A stretch of DNA of 12,802 bases from JAVXTH01 sp036641395 (GTDB lineage Bacteria; Bacillota_I; Bacilli_A; Erysipelotrichales; Erysipelotrichaceae). The position numbers were made by a program, and so were the translations under genes. The DNA is taken from positions 1 to 12,802 of the forward strand of contig JAVWEY010000040.1 of the NCBI GenBank assembly GCA_036641395.1, written 5' to 3'. The notes beneath the pieces are model-generated. The model searched no databases, was not told where the DNA came from, and saw only the letters and a list, made by a program, of their open reading frames with translations. Below, in pieces: positions 6,252 to 12,802 of the stretch; the first letter of the stretch is position 1; the number at the start of each line of letters is the position of its first letter.

Positions 6252-7091
6252 TTAACCTAACCAGCCAAGGTATACACCTAAACAGCTTAATACCATAATA
6301 CCGATTAATATTCTTGTCGCCTTAATATTCTTACCAAGCAAGTAATACATACCACCAAAAGTTAATAATGGTAAGAATGCTGGCATAATTTGATCAATAT
6401 ATGTTTGAATTGGTTCTGCTGCCCCATGAACACCAATTTTGAATGGGATGGTGAAGTTGACTTGTGTCGCTACCATTGCACCGATAGCCATTAAACCAAC
6501 AATCGATACGGCTTTTGTTAGTTTTTCAATCACACCAGATGCTGACATATCAGAGAAGAATTTAACACCATATTGAAATCCATATTTTAAACCAAAGTAA
6601 CGAGCTAAGAAACCTGGAACATTGATAATTAATAAGAAAGCAATCGGCCCAACAATGCTACCTTGTTTCGCAAATGAAACACCAATACCAACTGCAATCG
6701 TAAGTAATGTTCCCCAGAAGAATGAATCACCAAGACCTGCCATTGGCCCCATTAGAGAAGTCTTAACGGCACTGATTGATTTCGCATCAAAGTTAGGATT
6801 CTTTGCATTCTCTTCTTCCATTGCACCAGTAATTCCTACTAATAAAGAGACAATATGTGGAGTACATGACATAAATTCCATATGACGAGTTAAGGCAGCT
6901 GCCATATCTTCTTTTTCTGTATAGACACGTTTTAAAATTGGAATCATCATATAACAATAAGCTAGATGTTGCATACGCTCATAGTTCCAAGGACTATCTA
7001 ACGTACATGATCTTGTGAAACATTGCCAGAAATCACGCTTTGTGATTTTACTCTCTGGAGAAATTGTGTTTTTATTAGAATTCGTTGTCAT
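6252..7091 (-). CDS. PTS mannose/fructose/sorbose-family component IID
   Basis: IID is a membrane subunit that forms the sugar channel together with IIC in mannose-family phosphotransferase systems. The 279-residue protein has the conserved N-terminal block KRDFWQCFTRSCTLDSPWNYERMQ with the later YCYMMIPILKRVY, the motif MGPMAGLGDSFFWGTL in the centre, and a hydrophobic C-terminal end (YLLGKNIKATRILIG...). Length matches ManZ and LevG-type proteins. Its ATG overlaps the end of the IIC gene by 17 nt, and the ribosome binding site GAGGTAG lies inside the IIC coding sequence, so the two are translationally coupled. It is the last gene of the operon, followed by a terminator. Family is certain; sugar specificity cannot be read from it. 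Confidence 0.95.
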   Translation of the reverse strand: MTTNSNKNTISPESKITKRDFWQCFTRSCTLDSPWNYERMQHLAYCYMMIPILKRVYTEKEDMAAALTRHMEFMSCTPHIVSLLVGITGAMEEENAKNPNFDAKSISAVKTSLMGPMAGLGDSFFWGTLLTIAVGIGVSFAKQGSIVGPIAFLLIINVPGFLARYFGLKYGFQYGVKFFSDMSASGVIEKLTKAVSIVGLMAIGAMVATQVNFTIPFKIGVHGAAEPIQTYIDQIMPAFLPLLTFGGMYYLLGKNIKATRILIGIMVLSCLGVYLGWLG

Positions 7092-7857
7092 CTTCTGCTA
7101 CCTCCATACTTACATTGCTATCTTTTTTTGACCAATAATATACTACTAAAGCAATAACTAAACCAAATAATGCTACACCTAATACAGAAATCTGCATATA
7201 AGCAGCTAATAAGAAACCTGCTAATAAGAATGGTGACATTTCTTTAGTAACAATCATTCGTGCTAACATCGCAAATCCAATGGCAGGAATAAGACCCGCT
7301 GCCACATCCATACCAGTAATAATAAATTGTGGAATAACCGCTAATACATCTTTAATCATTGGAATTCCTAGATAGAAAGATACTCCAACAATTAATGCCA
7401 ACACTACTTTATTTCCAATACTAGCAATTCGTGCTACCCATTCAACTTTTTTATAATCCCCTTGTGCAGCATATTTATCTGCAATATGTCCTGCCCATGT
7501 TAATACAAAAGTCATTTGTAAGTTATCAATTAAAAGAATTAATGTTGCTACCGGTACAGCCAACGCAACTGATGCGGCAATTGGTTGTTTTGAGATAATA
7601 ACGAAAGCTGTTCCAATTATTGATCCTGATGTCATATCAGGAGGATTACTAGCACCAATTGGTACTGCTCCTAAGAATACTAATTCAAGTGTTGCTCCTA
7701 CCATAATACCGGTTTTCAAATCCCCTAATACAAGTCCGACTAACGTTGATGCGATAAGTGGACGATTCCACATTGTTGAACCCATGTAAGAGTGCATATA
7801 ACAGAAAAATGCAACGAGTGTAATCAACAATGCCTGTAAAAATAAATTGTTTTCCAT
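7075..7857 (-). CDS. PTS mannose/fructose/sorbose-family component IIC
   Basis: This 260-residue polytopic membrane protein pairs with IID for sugar translocation. The diagnostic stretch GAVPIGASNPPDMTSGSIIGTA lies around residues 63-84 and matches the IIC signature of the mannose superfamily. The N-terminal half is hydrophobic helices and includes RPLIASTLVGLVLGDLKTG, and the C-terminus ends in an acidic cytoplasmic tail. A GAGGGAA ribosome binding site stands about 6 nt before the ATG, and the gap from the IIB gene is 17 nt. Nothing is missing compared with ManY-type proteins. Substrate unknown. Confidence 0.95.
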   Translation of the reverse strand: MENNLFLQALLITLVAFFCYMHSYMGSTMWNRPLIASTLVGLVLGDLKTGIMVGATLELVFLGAVPIGASNPPDMTSGSIIGTAFVIISKQPIAASVALAVPVATLILLIDNLQMTFVLTWAGHIADKYAAQGDYKKVEWVARIASIGNKVVLALIVGVSFYLGIPMIKDVLAVIPQFIITGMDVAAGLIPAIGFAMLARMIVTKEMSPFLLAGFLLAAYMQISVLGVALFGLVIALVVYYWSKKDSNVSMEVAEDDNEF

Positions 7858-7874
7858 AAGTTTTCCCTCTTTCT

Positions 7875-8345
7875 TTAAATTAAATTCATTAAATTTTGAC
7901 GATTGTCATTTGGTACTAAGCGAACTTCTAATTCAATCCCTTTTTCATTTAATTCTTTTAATAATTCAATATCTTGTTCACTTACAAAGACTGCTTTTGA
8001 AATCTGATGACGATCTTCCTCTGACTTCATTCCACCAATATTAATGCTTGTAATCACATTAGTGTGGGTAGCTAAGTAGTGAACATCTTGAACACTTTCA
8101 CAAAGAATAAATAACTTGTATTTATCCGTAACGCCGCTGTTGAGAGCGGTAATCGCATCAGCCATACTCTTCATTACCAACTTAACGCCGCTTGGTTTTG
8201 CCATTCTCATCGCCGCCATTTTTAATTCATCTTTCATAAGATTGTCACTGGCGATCAAGATACAATCTGCTTCTAAAAACTTTGTCCAAGAAAATGCCAC
8301 TTGTCCATGTACCAAACGATGATCAATACGTACTAGTTTAATCAT
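7875..8345 (-). CDS. PTS mannose/fructose/sorbose-family component IIB
   Basis: This 156-residue cytoplasmic phosphocarrier takes phosphate from IIA and passes it to the incoming sugar. The active-site stretch RIDHRLVHGQV (residues 6-16) is intact, with His13 as the expected phosphorylated residue; mannose-family IIB uses His, not Cys. Later family features include INIGGMKSEEDRHQISKAVFVSEQD. The length is that of a free IIB domain, separate from IIA, as in Lev-type systems and unlike the fused IIAB of ManX. Its ATG is only 2 nt past the BtpA stop codon, with AAAGGGG upstream as ribosome binding site, so BtpA and IIB are tightly linked in expression. Confidence 0.95.
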   Translation of the reverse strand: MIKLVRIDHRLVHGQVAFSWTKFLEADCILIASDNLMKDELKMAAMRMAKPSGVKLVMKSMADAITALNSGVTDKYKLFILCESVQDVHYLATHTNVITSINIGGMKSEEDRHQISKAVFVSEQDIELLKELNEKGIELEVRLVPNDNRQNLMNLI

Positions 8346-8347
8346 AA

Positions 8348-9091
8348 TTACACCCCTTTCAAACGTATCTCGCCTACTTTATCCATCATTGCTTTCACAT
8401 GCGATGCATCCACATCTCCACTATCTTTATAAGTATCCTTGAAATAACTGCCAACGATAGCCGCATCTCCAATTGCGAATTGTTTCTCACAATTATCAGG
8501 TGTCATACCCGCTCCAATCACAAGTGGAAAATCACCAAGGATTGTGCGGAAGTTTTGAATCTTTTCTAATGAAGTTTCTTCTCCGGTAGCATTTTGAGTA
8601 ACGACAATCGCATCACAGTTTTTCATACCAATCGCTAAATCTTCTTCTAAAGGTCTTCCTGATAAATAAGGTTGGTATTTAAAGCGTACACCACCTAGTA
8701 CATAACCATCATAATCTTTACGATTCATCTCCATAAATGCCGCGAATCCTGCTTCATCTCTTTGTTTTAAATGACCTGCTACTGAATCTAATTGGACAAA
8801 ACTTGCTTTATATGTTTTAGCTAAGTAGAATCCCATCGGATCTACATTCAAGCAATTAACACCATAGATTATGCCTAAATCTGCTTTCATTAAATAATCT
8901 AAAACTAGTTTCATATGATCGTATGTACCATAATAATTCTCAACAATAATTGCATCAACATTACCATGACGATAAATCTCTATTTCCTTTTTTGCACGAT
9001 CAAATATTTCCGCATCGCTGTCTCCTTTTAAATGAATCATCGCAAAGATTGGTTTCTTGTTTTCAAATAATTCTAAAAAATTCTTTTTCAT
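8348..9091 (-). CDS. BtpA/SgcQ-family TIM-barrel protein
   Basis: This 247-residue protein resembles the BtpA/SgcQ family. Members include cyanobacterial BtpA, linked to photosystem I stability, and SgcQ of the E. coli sgc PTS cluster; no enzyme activity is established. Visible features are KPIFAMIHLKG near the N-terminus, GVNCLNVDPMGFYLAK (78-93), QLDSVAGHL (100-108), VTQNATGEETSLEKI (164-178), and the C-terminal pair GAGMTPDN (193-200) and AIVGSYFK (211-218). That last pair resembles the phosphate-binding loops of TIM barrels that handle phosphorylated sugars. It sits inside the PTS operon, 11 nt after IIA and 2 nt before IIB. I infer that it acts on the sugar phosphate made by this transporter, perhaps as an aldolase, isomerase or hydrolase. 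It is the only non-PTS gene in the operon. Confidence 0.87.
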   Translation of the reverse strand: MKKNFLELFENKKPIFAMIHLKGDSDAEIFDRAKKEIEIYRHGNVDAIIVENYYGTYDHMKLVLDYLMKADLGIIYGVNCLNVDPMGFYLAKTYKASFVQLDSVAGHLKQRDEAGFAAFMEMNRKDYDGYVLGGVRFKYQPYLSGRPLEEDLAIGMKNCDAIVVTQNATGEETSLEKIQNFRTILGDFPLVIGAGMTPDNCEKQFAIGDAAIVGSYFKDTYKDSGDVDASHVKAMMDKVGEIRLKGV

Positions 9092-9102
9092 AATATCCCT
9101 TT

Positions 9103-9516
9103 CTAGAAATCCTCTTGGACTTCATTCTCACAATTTAATTGAATACAATTAATTGCTGCTCTTGCATCCTTTATAATTTTCATAATATCTTGATACGTAA
9201 TATCGTCTCGAAGTGCAAATAACAATTCCATCACTAATGCCATATTCATACCTGATATTACAAATACTTGTTCGATTTGAGTTAATTGCATCAAAGCTGT
9301 ATGAACACTTCCTCCCATGATATCAGTGACAAAAATATGTGTTTCCTTCGTTTTTTCTATTTCTTCACGTTTCTTCATTGCATAATCTTCAGGATTTTCA
9401 CCAGTTTTCAAGCTATATACTTCTAAATTATTTGTAAGATCACCAATAATCATTTTTAAGCTATCTGCCATTCCTAACGATAAACCACCATGTGTTGCCA
9501 GAACTAATTTTGCCAT
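9103..9516 (-). CDS. PTS mannose/fructose/sorbose-family component IIA
   Basis: This 137-residue cytoplasmic phosphocarrier accepts phosphate from HPr. The active-site region LVLATHGGLSLGMADSL has His9 as the expected phosphorylated residue, and MGGSVHTALMQL is the conserved mid-protein loop. The frame extends to a GTG at 9534, but that codon overlaps the ribosome binding site and coincides with the predicted sigma-54 transcription start, so the ATG at 9514-9516 is chosen. It is the first gene of the operon IIA-BtpA-IIB-IIC-IID and lies directly behind the -24/-12 promoter. All three phosphorylation and transport steps of a mannose-type system are therefore encoded in this one transcript. Confidence 0.93.
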   Translation of the reverse strand: MAKLVLATHGGLSLGMADSLKMIIGDLTNNLEVYSLKTGENPEDYAMKKREEIEKTKETHIFVTDIMGGSVHTALMQLTQIEQVFVISGMNMALVMELLFALRDDITYQDIMKIIKDARAAINCIQLNCENEVQEDF

Positions 9517-9524
9517 ACATTTCA

Positions 9525-9531
9525 CTTCCTT
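9525..9531 (-). promoter_or_regulatory. Ribosome binding site fixing the IIA start
   Basis: AAGGAAG on the minus strand lies 8 nt before the ATG at 9516. It falls in the short leader after the sigma-54 promoter and supports the 137-residue IIA over the GTG-initiated version. Confidence 0.75.
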
Positions 9532-9543
9532 CACATTTCTATA

Positions 9544-9560
9544 AGCAAATATCGTGCCAA
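9544..9560 (-). promoter_or_regulatory. Sigma-54 (-24/-12) promoter of the PTS operon
   Basis: The minus strand reads TTGGCACGATATTTGCT, matching the full sigma-54 consensus (YTGGCACGRNNNTTGCW) at every defined position. The -24 GG is at 9557-9558 and the -12 GC at 9545-9546. Transcription should begin near 9533, about 17 nt before the IIA ATG. The adjacent LevR-type activator has the sigma-54 interaction motif needed to open this promoter. Confidence 0.93.
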
Positions 9561-9563
9561 CAT

Positions 9564-9592
9564 AAAAAAAGCCCCTAATTATCAGGACTTTT
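9564..9592 (-). terminator. Terminator of the levR-type gene
   Basis: On the minus strand AAAGTCCT pairs with GGGGCTTT (8 bp including two G-U pairs) around an 8-nt loop, followed by seven T. It lies between the regulator and its target promoter and just upstream of the -24 element, so the PTS operon depends on its own promoter. Confidence 0.75.
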
Positions 9593-9609
9593 AATTTTAT
9601 TTATCACTA

Positions 9610-9642
9610 AAGCGACGCTATTTCCAAATTAAGCGACGCTAT
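9610..9642. promoter_or_regulatory. Twin upstream activator sites, likely bound by the LevR-type protein
   Basis: Two identical 12-bp copies of AAGCGACGCTAT (9610-9621 and 9631-9642) are exactly 21 bp apart, two helical turns. Each contains the dyad AGCG-A-CGCT. Their centres lie about 82 and 103 bp upstream of the predicted sigma-54 start site, normal for enhancer-type activator sites. The distal copy overlaps the stop codon of the regulator gene. Confidence 0.75.
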
Positions 9643-12410
9643 AATGAATTTTCTTCTTCTATTTCTTCCTTGCCTTTTCCAAATGCATCATTCTCTACAT
9701 AATCATAAATAAACCCAATTTCAGGTGGCATAACTTCAATTCGATAATAATGTTCAATTGCTGAAAATGCTGCTTTTACGCTTTGAATAAAACTTGCTTG
9801 CTTCGTCTTAAAACATTCAACATCTGGATATTGATCAATATCTTGATGCATCACCAATCGCTCAATTAAGCAGCATACATGAACATATAAACCAACACAG
9901 GTATTATTAGAGAACGAAGTAACTAATCGTTGTTGTAAGTCTTCAATAGCACTAGAAACTTGTTCTAATAACTTTGTTGGGTTTAGAATAGTTAAAGAAT
10001 TCATAATATTTGTTAATGAGAAATTCTTTAAAATATTCGTTTTAAATACCTTCATATCATCAATGCTTAAGTAATCTTTAAAATAATGATGTAATTTATC
10101 TAGTGAAACATTAATAATTAAATCCTCAATTGGAATAAATGGTACATCATCTAAATTAGGATTCAATGTACCAACAATACAAATTACCTCATATTGTTCA
10201 AAGAAAGTTGAGTTTAATTGTTTTTCAATTAATTCATTATAATCATACGTTAATATTTTAACAACTAATGATTTAGGAATACTTTCTTCTAGTATCTTCT
10301 TTAAACGATCTGCTGTTCCAAGTCCACTTGCGCAAGAGCATAAGATGACTGGGTCTTTATGATGGTAATGAATAATATGATGGGTTGGTAAAGCCGCTTG
10401 ATCGACTTTCTTAAAAATGGTTTCTAGTGATTCACCTTGACGAATCCCATTTCCTACTTCTAATGCCATTTTAATCGTTACATTATTAATAATACCAATG
10501 TTGGCATGGGCAGATGATGATATTCCTTTATGGATATCTTCTAAAGAACCCATATCTACTAATAAAACAATCTCATCATAGCTACCAATTTTATTTAAGT
10601 AATCATTTAACTGTTCAACAATTTCTTCATTACTAACTTGTAAAGGCATATCAATGGCATCAAAGATATATTGTTCCAACAAACGATTGGTTGCATCACT
10701 AATACTACTTGCCGTTGAATAACCATGAGTTAATATGATCCCAATTCTTTTGTTTAAATCAATGATACGATTGAACTTCTTTAAATATAAAGTTAAAACA
10801 CTAATTGCCATATCATCTAATTCAATATCCGCATTGGCATGAATGCTCTGTGCTATTTCTTGAGCAATTAAAAATTCTCGATGAATACGTTCCTTTACAT
10901 TTTTATATAAATGATCAATTTTAGTTTGATTCTTATCAAAATAATTACGTAGTTCAAAGTTATAACGCGTATAATCATGAATATAAGTCGCAAAGGTCAA
11001 TAAATCATTGTTACTAATCTTTAAACCATAACGATTGCTTATAATATCAAAAATATTCGCTAACATACTTTGTACATATAAGAACCCTGAACTTTGTTTA
11101 ATATTCTTTTGATAGATTGTATGATCATTATATTCATTTAAAAACTGAAAACTTTTATCTAAGAAATCCGCAAAACTTGTTTTTAATTCAATCAATTCCT
11201 CATTTTCTTCTAGGATTTGATTATTTAAGTGCACCTGTGCTCGATCATGATTGATGTATTTACGTAAATCATCTAAAGGAATCATTGCGACTTGATTATC
11301 AACTATTTTCTGTTTCGCAAGTTCATTTAACTCAATTAAATTAGCGGGTAAATGATAAGCATGAATTTGTAATGTATTACCACTTGGATCACAGTTATAG
11401 TAAGCATTAACACAACTAGCTTGAATACAATTTTTTAAGTCTCCAATATTTCCTGGGAAAACCGTGGAAACAAGGGCGTTGTAAACAATATTACTAAATT
11501 GTATTTTTTTATTTAATCGTTTCTCTTCTTTTTTAAATAAATGATAAATTAGTTGAATTCGTTCATGAACTCCACGTTCTTGTAAGGAAGGCAAGGTAAT
11601 CATCATTGGAATTCTTCTTAATAATGTTTTTAATAATACTTTTTGAGGATTCTCAGTAGTGGCAAATAATAAACGAACATGAGAATGGATCCATTTTTCA
11701 TTATCACCCATCCGATGATAAATACCTTTATCCATAAATAAGAATAATTTCTCTTGGCATTCTGCTTTTAAGGCATGGACTTCATCTAAGAAAAGGATGC
11801 CACCTTCTGCGACTTTAAGTAAACCGGGATTATCTTTATCAGCTCCAGTAAAAGCACCTTTTTTATAACCAAATAAATTAGCGGTCAATAATTCTGGATT
11901 ATTCGCAAATTCACTACAGTTTAAAATTAAGAACTGTTTATCCTTTTCAATCAAGTTTTGATGAATACAGTAATCATACATGGTTTGGGCAATCATACTT
12001 TTACCGGTTCCCGTAGGTCCATATAATAACATTGGTAAGCCTTCAGGAGGATAAGATATCGTTGCTCGACATTGGTTAATAACTGTACTTAAAGATTCAT
12101 CATAACCAATTAAATTCTCAAAGTCTTTATTCTTTTCATTCTCAATTAATTCTTGAAAAGCTGAAAATGAAATATATTCAGATTCATCTAAAATACATGA
12201 ATAATGTTCTTCAATTAAATGTTTATCAAAAAAGACAACAGGTCTTGTATTTATTTTAATTAAAATACCAGCATTATAGTATTCATTTAAATACTGTGAA
12301 ATAATATTTCTACTTGCATTTAATTCTTTACTAATCGCAACTGCATTTGCTTTTGAATCATCCATTGTAAGTGTTGCATCTTGAATCATATTTAATACTA
12401 TTTCTTTCAT
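9639..12410 (-). CDS. levR: LevR-type sigma-54-dependent PTS regulator
   Basis: This 923-residue activator is close in length and layout to B. subtilis LevR. In order (from the ATG at 12410) it has: an N-terminal winged-helix region (about 1-60); a sigma-54 AAA+ domain with Walker A GPTGTGKS (131-138), the sigma-54 contact motif GAFTGA (185-190) and Walker B GGILFLDE (203-210); PRD1 (about 410-550); an EIIA-Man-like domain with ILTHGYSTASS (His562); an EIIB-Gat-like domain with CASGLGTA (Cys693); and a C-terminal PRD2 with VHVCCLIERL (His844). In LevR, phosphorylation by HPr activates and phosphorylation by the cognate PTS inhibits; the conserved His residues suggest the same here. The frame opens further up at a TTG (12434), but GAGGTG lies 7 nt before the ATG. 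It drives the adjacent PTS operon. Confidence 0.93.
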   Translation of the reverse strand: MKEIVLNMIQDATLTMDDSKANAVAISKELNASRNIISQYLNEYYNAGILIKINTRPVVFFDKHLIEEHYSCILDESEYISFSAFQELIENEKNKDFENLIGYDESLSTVINQCRATISYPPEGLPMLLYGPTGTGKSMIAQTMYDYCIHQNLIEKDKQFLILNCSEFANNPELLTANLFGYKKGAFTGADKDNPGLLKVAEGGILFLDEVHALKAECQEKLFLFMDKGIYHRMGDNEKWIHSHVRLLFATTENPQKVLLKTLLRRIPMMITLPSLQERGVHERIQLIYHLFKKEEKRLNKKIQFSNIVYNALVSTVFPGNIGDLKNCIQASCVNAYYNCDPSGNTLQIHAYHLPANLIELNELAKQKIVDNQVAMIPLDDLRKYINHDRAQVHLNNQILEENEELIELKTSFADFLDKSFQFLNEYNDHTIYQKNIKQSSGFLYVQSMLANIFDIISNRYGLKISNNDLLTFATYIHDYTRYNFELRNYFDKNQTKIDHLYKNVKERIHREFLIAQEIAQSIHANADIELDDMAISVLTLYLKKFNRIIDLNKRIGIILTHGYSTASSISDATNRLLEQYIFDAIDMPLQVSNEEIVEQLNDYLNKIGSYDEIVLLVDMGSLEDIHKGISSSAHANIGIINNVTIKMALEVGNGIRQGESLETIFKKVDQAALPTHHIIHYHHKDPVILCSCASGLGTADRLKKILEESIPKSLVVKILTYDYNELIEKQLNSTFFEQYEVICIVGTLNPNLDDVPFIPIEDLIINVSLDKLHHYFKDYLSIDDMKVFKTNILKNFSLTNIMNSLTILNPTKLLEQVSSAIEDLQQRLVTSFSNNTCVGLYVHVCCLIERLVMHQDIDQYPDVECFKTKQASFIQSVKAAFSAIEHYYRIEVMPPEIGFIYDYVENDAFGKGKEEIEEENSL

Positions 12411-12417
12411 ATGAGAA

Positions 12418-12423
12418 CACCTC
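12418..12423 (-). promoter_or_regulatory. Ribosome binding site fixing the levR-type start
   Basis: GAGGTG on the minus strand lies 7 nt before the ATG at 12408-12410. It excludes the eight-residue TTG-initiated extension, whose codons would run through this site. Confidence 0.75.
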
Positions 12424-12435
12424 GATTGATACAAC

Positions 12436-12463
12436 TATATAGGGTAAGTGAAGAAAATGTCAA
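12436..12463 (-). promoter_or_regulatory. Sigma-A promoter of the levR-type gene
   Basis: On the minus strand a perfect -35 TTGACA (12458-12463) is 16 bp from TATATA (12436-12441); TATAGT with an 18-bp spacer is an alternative -10. The leader would be about 20 nt. A 9-bp sequence, TCACTTACC, fills the spacer, and its inverted copy lies upstream of the -35. Confidence 0.7.
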
Positions 12464-12495
12464 GTTAGAAGGGATAATTTCCTCTATCACTTACC
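12443..12495. repeat. 9-bp inverted repeat around the levR-type promoter
   Basis: GGTAAGTGA (12443-12451) and TCACTTACC (12487-12495) are perfect inverted copies with centres 44 bp apart. One copy lies between the -10 and -35, the other upstream of the -35. This could be a pair of operator half-sites bridged by one regulator. No T run follows, so a terminator is unlikely. Confidence 0.5.
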
Positions 12496-12524
12496 TTACA
12501 ATATTAAAAAAGTAATCAATTATC

Positions 12525-12540
12525 AGTATTTCTTAATACT
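12525..12540 (-). terminator. Weak hairpin after the right-edge gene fragment
   Basis: AGTATT-TCTT-AATACT forms a 6-bp stem about 13 nt past the stop codon of the right-edge fragment. On the minus strand the T run (TTTTTT) comes only about 14 nt later, so this is at best a weak terminator. Confidence 0.25.
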
Positions 12541-12552
12541 TATCAACCCACG

Positions 12553-12802
12553 CTATAAAGGATAACGAATACCTAGATATTCATATTGCAACAATGATCC
12601 GTCAACCGTTTCATACTCCATTGTTTTTTCAAAAGAAGCACGGCTAAATAACATATTACTCGTAGAGATGCTAAATTCATAATAAACTTGATGCTCTTTA
12701 TTGACTAAAATAGGCATCCATATCAACTTCTTTTTCCATATTTAAAATCTTTAACGCCGATTTAATTAATTTTATTTCCGTTGGCACCACCATATGTCTT
12801 GA
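12553..12802 (-). pseudogene. Unrecognised gene fragment, frame apparently broken (cut by right edge)
   Basis: Two minus-strand reading frames join here. One enters from the right edge and gives 34 residues containing PTEIKLIKSALKILNMEK before a TAA at 12698-12700. The other, in the next frame, starts at an ATG at 12715-12717 and gives 54 residues (MPILVNKEHQVYYEF to YEYLGIRYPL) before TAG at 12553-12555. Both look like real coding sequence in composition, and neither has a convincing ribosome binding site at the junction, so a one-base frameshift in a single gene is the simplest reading. I do not recognise the family. Alternatives are two overlapping genes, a programmed frameshift or a sequencing error. 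The missing upstream part prevents a decision. Confidence 0.45.

Noticed and set aside
6622..6885. Plus-strand open frame of 87 codons opposite the IID gene
   Set aside because: It is an antisense shadow of a conserved PTS gene with no ribosome binding site or recognisable product. The same applies to plus-strand frames at 2855-3079, 5244-5435, 7847-8044 and 8116-8322.
9517..9534. GTG start for IIA at 9534
   Set aside because: It coincides with the predicted transcription start and would place the AAGGAAG ribosome binding site inside the coding region.
12411..12434. TTG start for the LevR-type protein at 12434
   Set aside because: The eight extra codons contain the GAGGTG that serves the ATG at 12410.
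12781..12797. Second sigma-54-like site (TTGGCACC on the plus strand)
   Set aside because: The -24 half looks right, but TG stands where the -12 GC is required, and no plus-strand gene follows within the window.

Overview
This is an AT-rich window. The gene families present (LevR, a mannose-type PTS, HxlR, UppP, a GtrB-like glycosyltransferase), the GGAGG-type ribosome binding sites and the standard genetic code (TGG for Trp, TGA as a stop) point to a low-GC Bacillota. A gut Erysipelotrichales-like host is my guess, not something the sequence proves. Apart from a glycosyltransferase tail at the left edge, every gene is on the minus strand, so transcription runs right to left.

Left part (1-3810). 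The end of a GtrB-like membrane glycosyltransferase (+) meets a secreted PIG-L/LmbE-type deacetylase (-) at a bidirectional terminator. Next are a small membrane-anchored extracytoplasmic protein and a compact set encoding an AEC-family transporter, a VOC metalloenzyme-fold protein and a PEBP/YbhB-type protein. These three are very tightly packed and are preceded by a strong sigma-A promoter with overlapping palindromes. Directly upstream is an HxlR-family regulator with an N-terminal cysteine, the natural candidate to control them. Its start region lies in a long hairpin that also works as the uppP terminator.

Middle (3810-6250). uppP recycles the undecaprenyl lipid carrier. Upstream of it is a DUF4143-type AAA ATPase, whose promoter is built into the nearest of three direct repeats spaced exactly 32 bp apart.

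Right part (6190-12500). This is a complete mannose/fructose/sorbose-family phosphotransferase operon in the order IIA, BtpA/SgcQ-like TIM barrel, IIB, IIC, IID, and it ends in a terminator. It is controlled by the adjacent LevR-type sigma-54 activator. The regulatory circuit can be read directly: a -24/-12 promoter matching the full sigma-54 consensus sits 28 nt upstream of the IIA start codon, and two identical dyads 21 bp apart lie 80-105 bp upstream of the predicted start site, the distal one overlapping the levR stop codon. levR has its own sigma-A promoter flanked by a 9-bp inverted repeat. The sugar is unknown. BtpA is the only possible catabolic enzyme in the operon.

The right edge holds the 3' end of an unrecognised minus-strand gene whose reading frame appears broken.

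The best leads for something new are the BtpA-containing PTS operon and the 32-bp-periodic control region of the DUF4143 ATPase. I saw no CRISPR array, tRNA, rRNA, insertion sequence or known riboswitch.
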